DNA of 64,000 bases from Chlorops oryzae (Eukaryota > Arthropoda > Insecta > Diptera > Chloropidae). Below the pieces are notes generated by a model that made no database searches, had not been told where the DNA came from, and saw nothing but the letters and a program-made list of their open reading frames with translations. Positions within the stretch are counted from its first letter, which is position 1. Every line of letters starts with the position of its first letter. Location: contig CM035807.1 in NCBI GenBank assembly GCA_020466095.1, positions 44,423,100 to 44,487,099 on the forward strand. The letters are read 5' to 3'. Made by a program: the position numbers and the translations under genes. Of this stretch, positions 44,617-57,089 are shown piece by piece.

Positions 44617-45503
44617 TCATTTTTCTTTACAGCCGAACTCCCGTGGTCTTCTAGTGTCGATCCGGCCGATCGAGGTCAACTTTGGGATTCCCGCCTTCTT
44701 TTTGCTGCCTTTTATCCGGTGCCTTTGCCGCTGGCTTGTACGCCGGAAAATGCAGGTAGGTCGCCAATTCTTTTTGGGAAAACTCGAGTATTTCCTGACC
44801 GATTGATCACAATCTGATAGCACCTCCCGTTCACGGTCTTTGTAAACTTGACCTGTATTCCTCTCTTCCATGTCGCCTGAGCACCCCGAACAATTTCCCG
44901 GAGGATTACAGGGATGCCATCTCCTTCATTAGAATCAGGTACCATAAATTCCCGGTCGTACATATTTAATGGTATTTTATTGTAGATCGGGGCGTCATTG
45001 GTTAAACCACGACCCCCCAGTCGTCAATATCCAGATCATAGCCGTCCAGGCTAAGGGTGTCATCGTCGTCTATTATATTTGCACCCTCCCCGTGCCCTGG
45101 ACTGCTAGATGGTGTCTTTGGTTGCACTTCCTCTTTTGGTGCACTGATTGAATATTGCCTCGGCAAGCCAGTGGTATCCACTAGCCTGTCGTCGGGTCGA
45201 AGTGGTAATGGCGTTCGTTTGCAAATTGTAACTCGTTTTGACTTCGGGTTGCACTTTGGCAACTTTGTCTGCTGGCAACGGCATGGACCGGGGTTGGAGG
45301 GCCGCCACTAGGTTCATACCTTCCTTAATCCGGTCATTGATTTCCCTTAGTCTGGATTCATCGGCTGGGTTCATAGTGGTGTTCTGTGTGTGCGGGTTCT
45401 TGTCGTTCTGTAAGCAGTGGTTAGTAACAAAAGAAAAGAAAACAAAAACAAAAAAAGGAAGCAAAAACAAAAAAAAAATCAAAAATAAATTAAAATGTTG
45501 CAT
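44617..45503 (-). pseudogene. Unrecognised gag-like ORF pieces
   Basis: Three overlapping minus-strand frames: 45503-45105 (PADESRLREINDRIKEGMNL), 45262-45002 (acidic end IIDDDDTLSLDGYDLDIDDW) and 44963-44712 (FMVPDSNEGDGIPVILREIV, VNGRCYQIVINRSGNTRVFP), with 44871-44617 continuing. They could be one protein with two frameshifts. I do not recognise the family. Position between a minus-strand LTR and primer-binding site (47640-47657) and minus-strand gag/pol suggests a structural protein of an LTR element. Confidence 0.4.
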
Positions 45504-45599
45504 GTTGTCTTGGGTGTATGTGTAGCTAGTTAGTGTTTATTTTGTGTGAGCTTGTTTTTATGTTTTGAATGAAAGATTGTTTGATAAAATGATAAAAAA

Positions 45600-46566
45600 A
45601 TTATTTATTTATTTATTCATAAATAATTATTATTTTTCTTTCCCTCTTCTTCCCCTTCTCCCTTTCCCTTCCTGAACAAAAGTGAATGTGAACAAAATTG
45701 TTTTCCAAAAAAATATACATAACATCAGCAAAAAAAAAAAAAAAAATTAACTCAAAATTCTTCTTTTCTTCTCTACTTAGGATGGCACCACCTCCCACTG
45801 GACAAACACGATGAAGTTTTTCTCGGCTACCCATACATAATTGTGAGTCTATATGAATATTTTATTTTATTTTAATCTTTCCATACTTTTTCTCTCCTTT
45901 TTCAGGACTGCCACGTAACAGGTATTAACTGTTGTTGTTGGGTCGGATTTAATGTTGCATTTATTAATTCGTAGTTAGTCTGTACAGCAGAAACTTCTTA
46001 TGTTTTCTTGTCGGAAGTGGAGAAGTTTCCCGAATGTTTCGCAGCTCTTGTTTGTGGTTGCTTATTTCTACTTAAGCTATTGAATTTCCTTCTTCTTCTC
46101 CCTAAGGGCTTTATCGTTTTCGATGGACTCCGATACGTCTTCTCCTACTGCTTTTTTAAGGGCTTCTCTAAGAGACTCGTTCTGTTCCTCTGACTTCTCT
46201 ATCAGCAGTGTATCTTGATCTATTCTACTTCTCTACTTAAAAAATTTTTTTTCAGATAGCTTATAGTCTTTTCTAGTTGTCGCGTTTTCTGCTTAGCGGC
46301 CTTTTTTGATACGCTTACCGAAGTTTTGGCCTTTTCTATTTGTTTGGGCCCGTAAAGATTTATTGGTCTTGCGACCGAAATGGGGCAAAGGGAAATCGGT
46401 TGTAAATTAACAAAAGATCACGTACCTTAGACTGCCGTTGTTTCTGCTGCGGTCGCGGTTGACGTTGCGTCTCTCGTTGCTTCTGCTGGATTCCGATGCT
46501 GGTGGTGCTGCTGTTGTTGACTACGCTATTCAACAAGTTTATGTTGATTTCCGATTTAACACACAA
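45600..46566 (-). pseudogene. Coiled-coil and Q-rich coding remnants, unassigned
   Basis: Minus strand, broken frames. 46566-46360 is glutamine-rich (QQKQRETQRQPRPQQKQRQS). Around 46310-46090 a lysine/glutamate-rich helical stretch (SKKAAKQKTRQLEKTISYLK, ESLREALKKAVGEDVSESIE) can be read. Fits an N-terminal gag coiled coil but has no diagnostic motif. 46567-47640 is AT-rich sequence without a recognisable frame, containing a pair of 75-bp direct repeats (about 47225 and 47392) built on TTGGAGTTATCAACTCTCC. Confidence 0.35.
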
Positions 46567-47639
46567 AAAAAAAAAACGCCCGAATTACTCTTTTATTCAC
46601 GCGAACGCGGCCCGTACTTTTTTTTCTCGTTTGTCGGATTGTTTAGAACGGCGGGTTTTCGCGGTTGTGTCACCTTGAAAATCTACTTGGTAATATTATT
46701 TAAAACCCACCGGTGTTGCCAGTCAAGCCCGTCGGGAAAAGTGGCGAGCAGCTGGGCTCGAAGTGCTGCCCTCCTTTTTCCCGTTTTTTCGCCGCTGTTG
46801 GGATTTAGCTGCGTAGCGACAGCGGCAAAAACGGACACTATTCAAAAAACTGACACTTCTAACTGCGTGAAACGAGATAATGCTATCTGATTAGCGATTA
46901 ATAATAAGAATTCCCTATGTGGATTTTTTACGTCACTGACTCCCACGCCTCTGCTTGAACAGTGCTCGCGCATTCTTCTGATTTCTTAAATTTTTGTCTC
47001 AAATCTTCGCAATGTTTTTCTATAAAAATTAATACTACATATGGTCTCCGTTTAACGTGTTATTAATTAAAATTGTTCTTCAAAAATATTAAATGTATAT
47101 GTTGTTTTTGCACTTACCATTATCTGACCACTGCACTGCTGTTGCTTCGGCCTTTGGTTCTTCCTTTTTGCTATACTAATATTACCGTTATTTATTATAA
47201 AATTTTGAACTCATATTGGTTTTCTTATACAACCCTTAAATGTTAGTGTCCCTTGGAGTTATCAACTCTCCCAGACCCGGTTGGATTCGGTATCACCTCC
47301 CTCCAACAGTTTATAACAACGCAAACTAAAGAGGGCTGATAAAAAATATTTGGTGATATTCTATATATTTCACGCCCTTATTACTACGGTGTCCTTTGGA
47401 GTTATCAACTCTCCACACCCCGTTGGATTGGGTACCACCACCCTCCAACAGTTTATACAAATTGGCTCGCAAACATGCCCAACAGAAACCAATCTTAACC
47501 CGCTTCTGACCGAAAATATTTTATTTTGTTTTATTAAAAACTTGATCTGGCACTTGCAACTGGTGGGTAGTTACCAAGCCAAAAATTTTTAATTATATTT
47601 TTTATCAAGAACGTTGTTCTTTCTCAACTGACTTTAAGT

Positions 47640-48908
47640 TGAAAACCGGCTGTGCCAAATGTTGTAGCCTGGAAGTAAGAGAATTAGATGAGCCTTCTAA
47701 TCAAAACAGAAAGTCCTGGGTTGGCGTAGGTCACCCCTTTGCATAGCTTATAACACGTTTTCCGTTTTCCCGCTTGCCTGGGTCTGTCGTCTAGCTTTCG
47801 ACTTCCATGCCTCTGCTTGAACAGTGCTCGCGCATTCTTCTGATTTTTTACGTAATTGTTTTCTCAACTTCGCAATCTTTTTCTTTAAATGTCATAGCTA
47901 CTTATGGTCTCCGTTTAACGTGTTATTAGCATTAAAATTGTTCATATCGAAAACAGCTATTAGGAATGTGTGTGTTGTTTTTGCACTTACCATATCTGAC
48001 CACTGCACTGCTGTTGCTATCGGCCTTTGGTAATCTTCCTTTTTGCTATACTAACTATTAGCCGTTATGGTATTATAGCGCAAATTTTGAACTCATATTG
48101 GTTTTCTTATACAACCCTTAATGTTAGTGTCGCTTGGAAGTTATCAAGTCTCCCAGACCCGGTATGGATTCGGTATGACCTCCCTACCAACGAGTCTCTG
48201 CTAGACGACGCGAACTAAAGACGGAGCTGATAAAAAATATTTCAGTGATATTCTATATAGGTTTCGAACGGCCTTATTTCGTAGACGCCTGTCCTTTGGA
48301 GTTATCAACTCCACACCCCGTCGGATTGGGTACCGACCACCTACCAAATCTGTCGGATATACTAAGGATTGTAGCTCGCAATCATGCCCAAGCCAGAAGC
48401 CCAATCTTAACCCGCTTCTGAGCGAAAATACTTTATTTCGTTTTATTAAACAACTTGATCTGGCACTTGCACCTGGTGGGTAGTTAACCATAGCCAAGAC
48501 CTTTAATGTGAATAATTTTGTCATCACCTACCAACGATCTGTTCTTTCAACATAGCTGATGCTTTAATGTTGCAAAATGCGGCTGTGCGCATATAATTGT
48601 AGCCTGGAATTGTAGGAGAATTAGCATGACACGCTTCTAATCATGAAACAGAAAGCTCCTGCGGTTGGCGTAGGTCACCCTTTTGCATGACGCTTCTAAT
48701 CACGTTTTCCGTTTTCCCGCTTGCCTGGGTCTGTCGTCTAGCTTTCGATTTCATGCAGTCTTTTGGTGTCGGTTTTGATTGTTGACGTAAGCGTTTTCCC
48801 TTCTACTTTATTTTATGTCAAGCGCTTATGTATGCAGCACACTGTGTGCATGACAGCCAACAGCTATAAGTACTGTGTGCATGCGGCCTCGTGCACACCC
48901 TCCAACAC
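47640..48908 (-). repeat. LTR and primer-binding site of a minus-strand LTR element, interrupted by noise
   Basis: On the minus strand the sequence TTTGGCACAGCCGG (about 47657-47644) resembles the tRNA-Ser type primer-binding site used by several Gypsy elements. Directly upstream is CTACAACA, a plausible LTR end. The LTR start would be TGTTGGAGGGTGTGCACGAG at 48908, with AATAAA near 48812. The piece 47798-48747 is a noisy duplication, so the real LTR is about 300 bp (48908-48748 joined to 47797-47658). No second LTR copy was found to confirm the limits. Confidence 0.5.
47798..48747. other. Noisy direct duplicate of 46941-47797
   Basis: The blocks GCCTCTGCTTGAACAGTGCT, ATGGTCTCCGTTTAACGTGT, TGACCACTGCACTGCTGTTG, TTCTATATA and TTGCCTGGGTCTGTCGTCTA recur in the same order as in 46941-47797. 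Differences are mostly one- to four-base insertions in the second copy. Such an error profile suggests raw long-read sequence rather than an evolved duplication. Confidence 0.7.
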
Positions 48909-50150
48909 GTGTATTATAAGATTGTGAAGATCTCATCCTGGATCAAGGCTCTCAGCCATGGTTTAGAGCGCAAATTTCGACGATGCTTGCATTACATTTA
49001 TGGATTCGTGCAAATTAAGTAAGAGGTATGATGATGATTTACCGCGATCTCTGCTAGACAGCACTCCCGCATGACGGAGCTCGATTCAGCGAACCAAGGT
49101 TCTCTGAACGGCTTACGTAGACGCCCTCGTCTTTGCCGATGGTTCTGCTACGATGCGGACGACGTAGTAAATCCCTGTCGGACTATCAACTCCAGACGTT
49201 TGAGCTGGATTTATTACCGAAGCCAGAGCCATAGGGTTCCTGAGCTACTGCATCTCTTGGAAAATCTTCGTAGCCGAATTCACCTTCTACATGGGTATAA
49301 CCTATGCCACGGCCCTAATGTGAATAGCATGTTTTCACCACCTACCAAGATCTTTCTTTCAACATAGCAGATGCTATATGTGCAAAATTTCATCTAGCGG
49401 CGATCCAATTTTGCGAATTGTAAGATATTGGCAAACTTCACGCTGCTTCATGACATGCTCCCGTGGTCTCAGCGAATGACGATTCTAATCCGTCCTCCTA
49501 GATCCCTGGCCAATCAACGACGAGTTCCGCTGCTGCATCATCGGTGACGGCTCCATTAGCAGTGGGAGACCCGATTTCTTCTCATCAAACCAATTATTCA
49601 TTTTCATGTTTCGACAGCCTACACTCAAGTACGTTTTGCATTGACCGTCCTCGCGTACACCTCCAACAGGGCGAGCGATTTTATATGGTAAGAGCGCTCC
49701 TGGATCAATTTTGCTGTCAGCGTACAAAAAAAATCGCCGATAGTCTCTTTCTCCTCCTGGATGTACGTCCTTTAATCGCAGACTTCACTGGTCCCTGTTT
49801 TTTCTTTCGAACTGTACATAACATTCCTTTTATTTCATTTGACCCAACGTTTCCGTCGCATGGCCACGGTTCTGCTACATCAACGAATAGTTATCCCTAT
49901 CACTATCAATCCAGACGCTTGACTCGTTGACGACGAGCAATAGGGTTTATCGAATTTACTGTAAAATTCTGTTTTACCACAACTTTCTACATGGGTATAA
50001 CTATGCACGGGGTTGAGAATAGCATATTTTAGGCAATTTTTTTTCAAAAATATGCGATTTAAAATTTCATCTGTTTCGATCCAGATTTTGTAAAAATAAT
50101 TGCAAACTTCAGGTTCTTTGCGAATTTTTCGCAATTTTTTACTTATTTTC
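48909..50150. other. Unclear, partly noisy sequence without genes
   Basis: 49120-49340 looks like a corrupted version of 49860-50020 (shared CTACATGGGTATAAC, ACGGTTCTGCTAC-like and CAATAGGGTT-like blocks). 49950-50150 is a dispersed repeat with an inverted partner at 56880-57090. No supported coding region. Confidence 0.4.
49950..50150. repeat. Dispersed repeat, inverted partner at 56880-57090
   Basis: TATCGAATTT, CTACATGGGTATAAC, TGCACGGGGTTG, TTGCAAACTTCAGGTTCTTT and GAATTTTTCGC occur here in the order in which their reverse complements occur at 57090 down to 56880. About 200 bp; identity perhaps 75-80 percent by eye. Confidence 0.7.
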
Positions 50151-51029
50151 TAAGCAAATATTCTGACAGTACTTACCATACTAATTGATTGCAAGATTAT
50201 TGAAGTAATTACTTGATTTTCATGTATTCAAGTCTAACTGTACGTTCTTTTGACAGTTTATGGCTAGCTATCACTCTACTGTTGGAATTCGTAGGAAAAT
50301 CTCCAATGAAGTCTCTTGCTGTGCCTTTTCTCAAAAATCTAAGAATTTTCACCTTTTTTTTTTTAATTGGATGATAACCAGAGTGAATAAATGCTTGTTT
50401 TTGCATACGTCTTACTATTTTTGCATATTTTAGTAGTGCGAGCTTCTTTTTTTTTATTATTTTTGCATATTTTAGTAGTGGGAGCTATTTTCTTGCCAAA
50501 AACTATTTTTTGTGCATATTTCCCATATTTTTGGTTAATAGTACTATTTTAAATGCCTTTTCTTACCTTATTTCCGAAAAAAACGCCACTGTTGAGTTTT
50601 TTTCTGCTATTCATATTTCTGTTTCATTGCTTTCCTTTGTAAATGACTCTTCTAAGCGCTGTGTCCAATGCTTGCGTATACGTTTGATCACGTATTTACG
50701 TTGGAGTGTGTTTTCAAATTTGGCCCCCTTACCTCTTCAGACGTTGAACGTTCTTTTTCATTGTATAAAAACCTTTTATGAGAGAAGCACCAACATTTTT
50801 TGTTTGAAAATGTAAAACAACCTCTAGTCATATATTTTAATAAGTCCACTGCATAAAAAATAAATTTTGTATTAATTAATTTATGTTGTTTTTTGTAATA
50901 TGAATTATCTCTTATACAAAGCTCTACTCACGTAGGGCGACATGTGGTATGTGTGCAACATTAAAATTTCTTGAAAGAAATATAGAAAGCTAATTTTTAC
51001 AGTTAATTTTCTAATCTATTAAGAAAAAC
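50151..51029. other. AT-rich intergenic sequence
   Basis: No gene. A TATTTTTGCATATTTTAGTA motif is directly repeated at 50413 and 50459. The plus-strand open frame 50510-50815 has no known motif. Confidence 0.4.
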
Positions 51030-53646
51030 CATATTTCGTTTTTTGACGTGTTGGACGCTTTCTGCACCTCGAGCATCGGATGGTAGGGAATTCCAAAGGC
51101 GTATTGTGGGGATGAAAAATTTTCTTTTGGAGATTAAAAGTTTATGTGCGAATCGGACGATTAGCTTAACATATTAGTTCTGGTGGAACGGGTGAACCGA
51201 ATGCGCTGATAAAGGTATTCTGCAGATTTTTTATATGCAACTTTGTAAAGGAGCTGTAGAGATTTCAGCTTTAGTAAATTGTTGAAGGATGTGCCGTATA
51301 TAAGCTCCCTAAGCTCAGAAATATTGTCTCGTCTCTTCCTCATAAAGGTAAAGCGAATTATGTTGTTGAAAAGAACATTTAGTTTGCTGTTGTAGGTAAC
51401 ATCACAGTTCCAAAATATTTCGGACCCATACAAAAGCATGGGCATAATATACGTTTTGCATAGTAATAGGCGAATTTTTTGTGGTGTGACTTTTTGAACA
51501 TTCCAAAGAATACGAAGCATAGCGTACGCCTTTCCAATAGCAATTGCAATGTGATTCGTCCAAGTAAGAGTTTTGTTAAATACAATGCCTAGGTTCTTAG
51601 CTGAATCGACATACTGAATGACTTTTTCGCTCAACAAAACAGGAGGAAAACATAATGTGCTCACTTGTTTTTTGCCGATGGCTAAACACTTGGATTTAGA
51701 ATGGTAAATAGAAAGGCAGTTTTGATTTGCCCAGTTGCTTATTTGTTTGAGATCATAATTTAGGTTAGTGGCACATTCAGAGTCTGAACCCATTTTACAA
51801 TTCCAAAAAAGCCGAGTGTCATCGGCGTACATATGTATTTTACAAAATTTCAATTTCCAAGGAAGATCATTGATATATAAATTAAACAGACATGGACCAA
51901 AAATAGATCCCTGAGGTACACCTCGTGAGAGGTTTAAGGTTGTAGATGTCCGATTACCTACGCACACATATTGAGACCTATTAATTAAGTATGCCCTTAT
52001 GAGCTGTGTGGCATGAACTTAAAAATGAAAATTATGTAAGAGTTTATTTGTTAAGACAATATGATTAACTGAATCAGAAGCTTTGGTATGATCAAGTAAT
52101 GTTAGCATCGTTATATTATTTTCGTCAATCGACTGTCGTACATCTTCAACGACATCTACCAGAGCAGTGACACAGCTACGGTTTTTAGAAAAGCCAGATT
52201 GTCTGTCAGACAAACGGGAGTACTCATCGATGAAAGTATTGATTTGTTTGAGAAGAACCTTTTCAAAAACCTTAGACAAGTACGGCAGTATGGATATAGG
52301 CCGATTCTCTCCGGAGGCTTTAGGAATGGGTATCACTTTGGCACGTTTCCATGAATTAGGATATGTGGATGGCATTATAATGTTATTGAAGATGCACGTG
52401 ATTGTGGGCAATAACTTTGGAAGCAGGCATTTTAGAAAGATCGGGCTTATTTCATCAGGGCCCACTGCATTTGATTTTCCAGACAAAAAGCTCGCGAGGA
52501 CGTCGCATTGGTCAACACATGCAAAAGAAAACGTAGGGTGAATTTCAGATAAATTGTTTTCTGTATGTGTGGTGAGTGGACTAAAAGAATTGTACGGTAG
52601 GCTAGTAAAGTGTTGGTTAAGTTGGTCCAGGTCCAGATTAGTGGAGTTAGGATGGCACTTACTATTTTCTTTAATACCTATTTCCCTAATATTGGCCCAA
52701 GTTTGTCGGCTATTAATTGCAGATCTGAATTTGGCATCGTTGTACATAAATTTAGATCTTCTTATTTCAATGAAGACCTTTTTCTTGATTTGTTTTAGCT
52801 CCATTTCTAGGGACGGTGTTTTGTACCTTTTCCACGATTCTTAATAAGCGCATGAAGCTCACGATTAAACCATTGTTAAGAGACTTTGTTTGGACAGAAA
52901 GTTTTTTCCGGCACAAATTTGTCAAAAAGTGCTTTAAGGTTTGACTCTAAAAATTTCTCTTGATTGTTACAGCATGGCATGTAACGAATGAGGTTCCAGT
53001 CAATATAACCGATTTCAGCATCTAGTGATCGGTAATCAATATTTTTAAAATCTCTATATTTTATACAGATCGGGACATTAACGAACTGGAAATCGTAGGT
53101 CATGAATATAAGGTCATGTCTGGAAAATTGATACGCAGACAATTGATCATAAAATAGCACTTTTGAGTCCGAATCAACAAAGAACAAGTCTAATAGAGAA
53201 TTGTTCGTGTTTGAAAAGTGGGTTGGAGTTTATGTATTAACCACAGAAAGCCCGAGAGCAGTAAAATAGTGTGTAAGGCTGTAATCTTCCAAAATATTAC
53301 AATTGAAGTCACCCGCAATTAAAATATTAGGATATATGGAAGCAATATTTTCTAAGCAATCCGTCAACGGGTTTATTTCAACGCTACCATGTGCCCTATA
53401 GACGCAGCCAAGTAAAAGTATTTCACTCTGATTTTTTATCTCAAGAAAAATGAATTCACTACTACAAAGCGGTGGAGACTTGGCCACTACCTTCCCTGAA
53501 ATTCCAGTTCTTAAGTAGATTGCAACACCGCCACCGCGAGATTCGCGATCGACTCGAAAAAGATTATAGCCACTAATGCTTACAAACGCGTCCGGCAGGG
53601 ATTTCATAAACCAAGTTTCAGAGATACAAAACAATTTTAACTGCAT
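51030..53646 (-). pseudogene. LINE (non-LTR retrotransposon) ORF2: endonuclease and reverse transcriptase
   Basis: Minus strand. 53646-53230 is an APE-type endonuclease: FCISETWF, RGGGVAIYLRTG, LLGCVYRAHGS, ILIAGDFNCN. After an in-frame stop, 53187-52876 carries SRHDLIFMTYDF (catalytic SxHD-like). Two stops and a shift follow near 52820. RT: 52804-52019 has NAVGPDEISPIFLK, RPISILPYLSKVFEKVL, DRQSGFSKNRSC and TLLDHTKASDSVNH; after one in-frame stop at 52019, 51967-51161 has GVPQGSIFGPCLFNLYIND and active site MYADDTRLFW. The C-terminus fades near 51030 (CRKRP). Clade unresolved; Jockey/CR1-like layout. Dead copy with about five breaks. Confidence 0.92.
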
Positions 53647-53837
53647 ATTTTTCGGACTATTTTCCTTGTTTTTTCGAGCTTTTTATAGCGCTTATTTTTG
53701 AGTTTTTTCGGGCGTTTTTTACTCACTCTTTTGATAACACAAGTCGACAACATGAAACTTTAATAAAGTTTCTGGTTTTTAATGGTTGTTTTCTGGCTCA
53801 CTAAATCAGTTTATATCTGAAAACCCAATTTTTTTTA

Positions 53838-54966
53838 TACCCAGCGTAAGCGGGGTATATTAGTTTTGTGCAAATCTTGTAACAGGGAGAACTAAGCTCC
53901 GGAGATATAGACAAATATATATAGAAATGATCAGGGTCAAAAACTGAATCGATTTAGACATTTCCGACTGTTGGTCCGCCCGCCCGTGGTCGGATCTCCT
54001 CCCAAACGGCTGGACCAATCAATTAGAAATTTGGCACACAGGTATATCAGGATCCAAGTATGATCCTAAGTAAAAATGGAAGACATCCGCCCACTGCGAC
54101 GCCCACAAATGAATATAATGTTTTTTCAGTAAAATGCTTGTAACTTGCATTGATATTTGGTGTACTGGTAAACTACGAAAGGGCACATATCCTGGGAAAA
54201 AATGGACGCCTTCCTCCTCGAGCCACTCCCACATATAAGCCCACAAATAAGGGCTTATCGTAACTTCTGAAGTAAAAAGCGTAGAAGCTTCAAATTTGCA
54301 ACATAGGTTGACCAAGACGAATGAAAGGTGTAGGAAAAAATCTTGTATGGCCCGACCACTGCTACGCCCACAAATGGAGATTTTTCGTAACTTCCGAAGT
54401 AAAATGCGTAGAAGCTTCAAATTCGGAACATAAGTTGACCAAGGCGAATGAAAGGTGTAGGCAAAAAATTTTTGTGGCCCGCCACTGCCACGCCCACAAA
54501 TGAATATTTTTCGTAACTTCCGAGGTAAAAGGCGTAGAAGCTTCAAATTCGCAACATAGGTTGACCAAAGCGAGTGAAAGGTGTAGGAACAAAAATTTAT
54601 GTGTCCCGCCCACTGCCACGCCCAAAAATAAAGATTTTTGGTATCTTTCGAAGTAAAAGGCGTAGAAGCTTCAAATTCGCAACATAGGTTTTCCAAGGCG
54701 AATGAAAGGTGTAGGAAAAAATTTTGTATGGCCCGCCCACTGCCACGCCCAAAAACGGAGATTTTTTGTAACTTCCGAAGTAAAAGGCGTTGAAGCTTCA
54801 AATTCGCAACATAGGTTGACCAAAGAATGAAAGATGTAGGAAAGAAATTTATGTGGCCCGCTCTCTGCCACGCCCACAAATGGAGTGGCAAAACGTAGTG
54901 CGCTCATAATGTCGGGACGCTGGGTATTTCAAAATCGGGCTTGACCGACTTTAGCTTTCTTACTTG
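53838..54966 (+). mobile_element. mini-me / DINE-like element C
   Basis: Close relative of element A: TATACCCAGCGTAAGC start, the same core ending ATCGATTTAGACAT, a shorter damaged GTCY-like tract (TTGGTCCGCCCGCCCG), then about five degenerate units of some 125 bp (54240-54890) containing GGCGTAGAAGCTTCAAATTC and CCACGCCCACAAAT. Ends with the stem AAATCGG/CCGACTTT and CTTACTTG before TTTT. It has one more unit than element A. Confidence 0.82.
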
Positions 54967-54970
54967 TTTT

Positions 54971-56415
54971 AAGTTTGATTTTGTGGTCAGGAGGACGATA
55001 TTTGGAATTTTCGCGTCAATTTCTAGATTTTTCTCAAAATCTCAGGAAGTATGTCTGTGTTTTGCGTTTTATGTATATCGCTTAAGGGGGTCTTCTCATT
55101 GAAAACCCGTTTTTTGGACCCTTTTTAAATAAAAAAATTTGTTTTGCCTCGATACGTGGGCAGTTCAAAAAGTAATGAGACTTCAAAGTTGGTGGTGAAA
55201 AAAAAGGTGCCGTCACGGCGGCCACGATTCCGGGTCTCCGGAGCGTCCGAAATGAAAAAAAAAACGGGGTTATAATCAGTATAGATGTAATTCTCGGGTG
55301 AACCTCAAGCTTAATTTTGAGATTTTTTTTGACAAAATGGCGGCCATTCAAAAAAAAAAAAAATTCAATTTCGGGCTTTTTTTTTGTAGTTTAGTGTAAA
55401 AAAAAAAATAGTAAAAAATTTTTTAAAATTATGGTCGAGGTTCACCCGAGAATGGTGACAATTCTGCGTCGATTCCACCTTGTTGCATGAAAATCGGTTC
55501 AGTTGAACTGGAGATATCATGGCCGCCAGTTCGAAAAACGTGGTTTCGAGATAAACGCGTTTAAAGTTTGAAGCAACGCAAAAATTACTCGTTTTAGCGC
55601 AGATCTTGCTCGACAAAAAAGGCTATATCCTCTAAACTATTTCGAATTTCAAAAAATCCTTTTAGGGGCATATTCACAACTACCCAAGCTATAAATAAAT
55701 GCAAAAAAAAAGTCGAAAAAAAAGTTGCTCAATGGGAAGACCCCCTTAATAGAAAAAGAAGGCACCTTTACAACGATGTATCATGTGCCTCAACCAAAGT
55801 TTTACTTCAAGCTCTATAGTTTTTGAATTTCGAAAAATGTGGATTTTTTTGATTTTTTGTCGAAATTTTTTGAATTCATTTTGTTATATATATTCGCTTA
55901 ATATTCTGCAAATCATTATTTTTTTTTTTTTTTGAAGCAATAACTGCATATTTACGGTTTTGAAAATGTTAAGGTATGCTGAAATTAGTAGAAAATTGTA
56001 GAAAATATTAGGAGTTTTCCGACTCTACTCAAATTCAAAATGCTTCAGGCAAAAATCGTCGAACATGTTTTTCAAACCGCTACCTGAAGCATTTTGAATT
56101 TGAGTAGGGTCGGAAAACTCCTTATAACTTCTAATTTTTTTTTTTTAAATTTCAGCATACTATAACATTTTTGAATTCAGAAAATTTCGAAAAAAATTCA
56201 AACAAATCCACATTTTTCAGATTTAAATGCCTATAGATCTTGAAGTAAAACATTGATTGAAACACATGATACGTCGTTGTAAAGGTGCATTTTTCCTCTT
56301 TTAAGCAAGATACATAAAGTGCAAAACACATACATTTTTTCATAAGATTTCGAAAAAATTTAGAAATTGACGCGAAAATTGTATATATCGTCCTCCTGAC
56401 CACAAAATCAAACTT
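54971..56415. mobile_element. Palindromic inverted-repeat element, ends AAGTTTGATTTTGTGG
   Basis: Left end AAGTTTGATTTTGTGGTCAG and its inverted copy at 56415. Once the inner TTAA-flanked element (55086-55745) is removed, left arm (54971-55081 plus 55750-56060) and right arm (56070-56415) pair for much of their length: CAGGAGGACGATAT, GTGTTTTGC, ACAACG(A/T)CGTA-type and CATGTG blocks, ending at the centre with GAGTTTTCCGACTC facing its inverse. Almost no unique interior, no coding region. Superfamily unknown; it starts where mini-me C ends. Confidence 0.75.
55086..55745. mobile_element. TTAA-flanked 660-bp element (piggyBac-like MITE)
   Basis: TTAA at 55082-55085 and 55746-55749; ends GGGGGTCTTCTCATTG and CAATGGGAAGACCCCC inverted. 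Inner inverted blocks include TTCTCGGGTGAACCTC facing GAGGTTCACCCGAGAA. TTAA duplication with a G-run terminus is typical of piggyBac non-autonomous elements, though a TTA-based Harbinger reading is not excluded. No transposase. Confidence 0.75.
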
Positions 56416-57089
56416 TAAAAAAAATTATTTTCCTTCATACTAAGGTATAAGTAGTCGGAATCTGATAGACAAAAGTAAGAAACAAAAATCGTGTTTAGTT
56501 GTGTAATGCATATATCCATCGTTATTGCAATTTTTTTACATGCGTATTGAGACAGAGTAGCCACTTTGAACAAGTCATGCACTTTTGTAAATAAAAAACA
56601 ATAACAAATCATCCTAATGGTCGTTTTCACTGCGTAAAGGAATTTTTATTTACTTTACTGAGATGTGCCGCAGCACTGATTATCTCTTTTTGTAAAAAAT
56701 AACGGTAATGATTTCTAATTCTAACTTCTGATTTTTTTTTTTTAATACAGCAACATTTTCATAATTTTTCGTATGTATTTACTAGAAAACTGTAAAAAAA
56801 AAACGTACCAGTTAGGCTTGAAACATGAAAATCAATAATTATTCAAGTAATTGAAATCAATAATTGGTGAGTATTCAGAATATTTTCTTAGAAAATTAGT
56901 AAAAAAAAAAACAAAAATGGCGAAAAATTCGAAAAGAACCTCAAGTTTGCAATATTTACACAAAATTAGATAAGCCGCAGGTGAAAATTCTCGAATTTTC
57001 GAAGAAAAAAATGTCTGAAACATACTATACACAACCCCGTGCATAGGTTATACCCATGTAGAAAATTTTTTCCCAAATTCGATACACCC
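56416..57089. other. AT-rich intergenic sequence with dispersed repeat
   Basis: 56880-57089 is the inverted partner of 49950-50150. The rest is AT-rich without supported genes. Confidence 0.5.
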
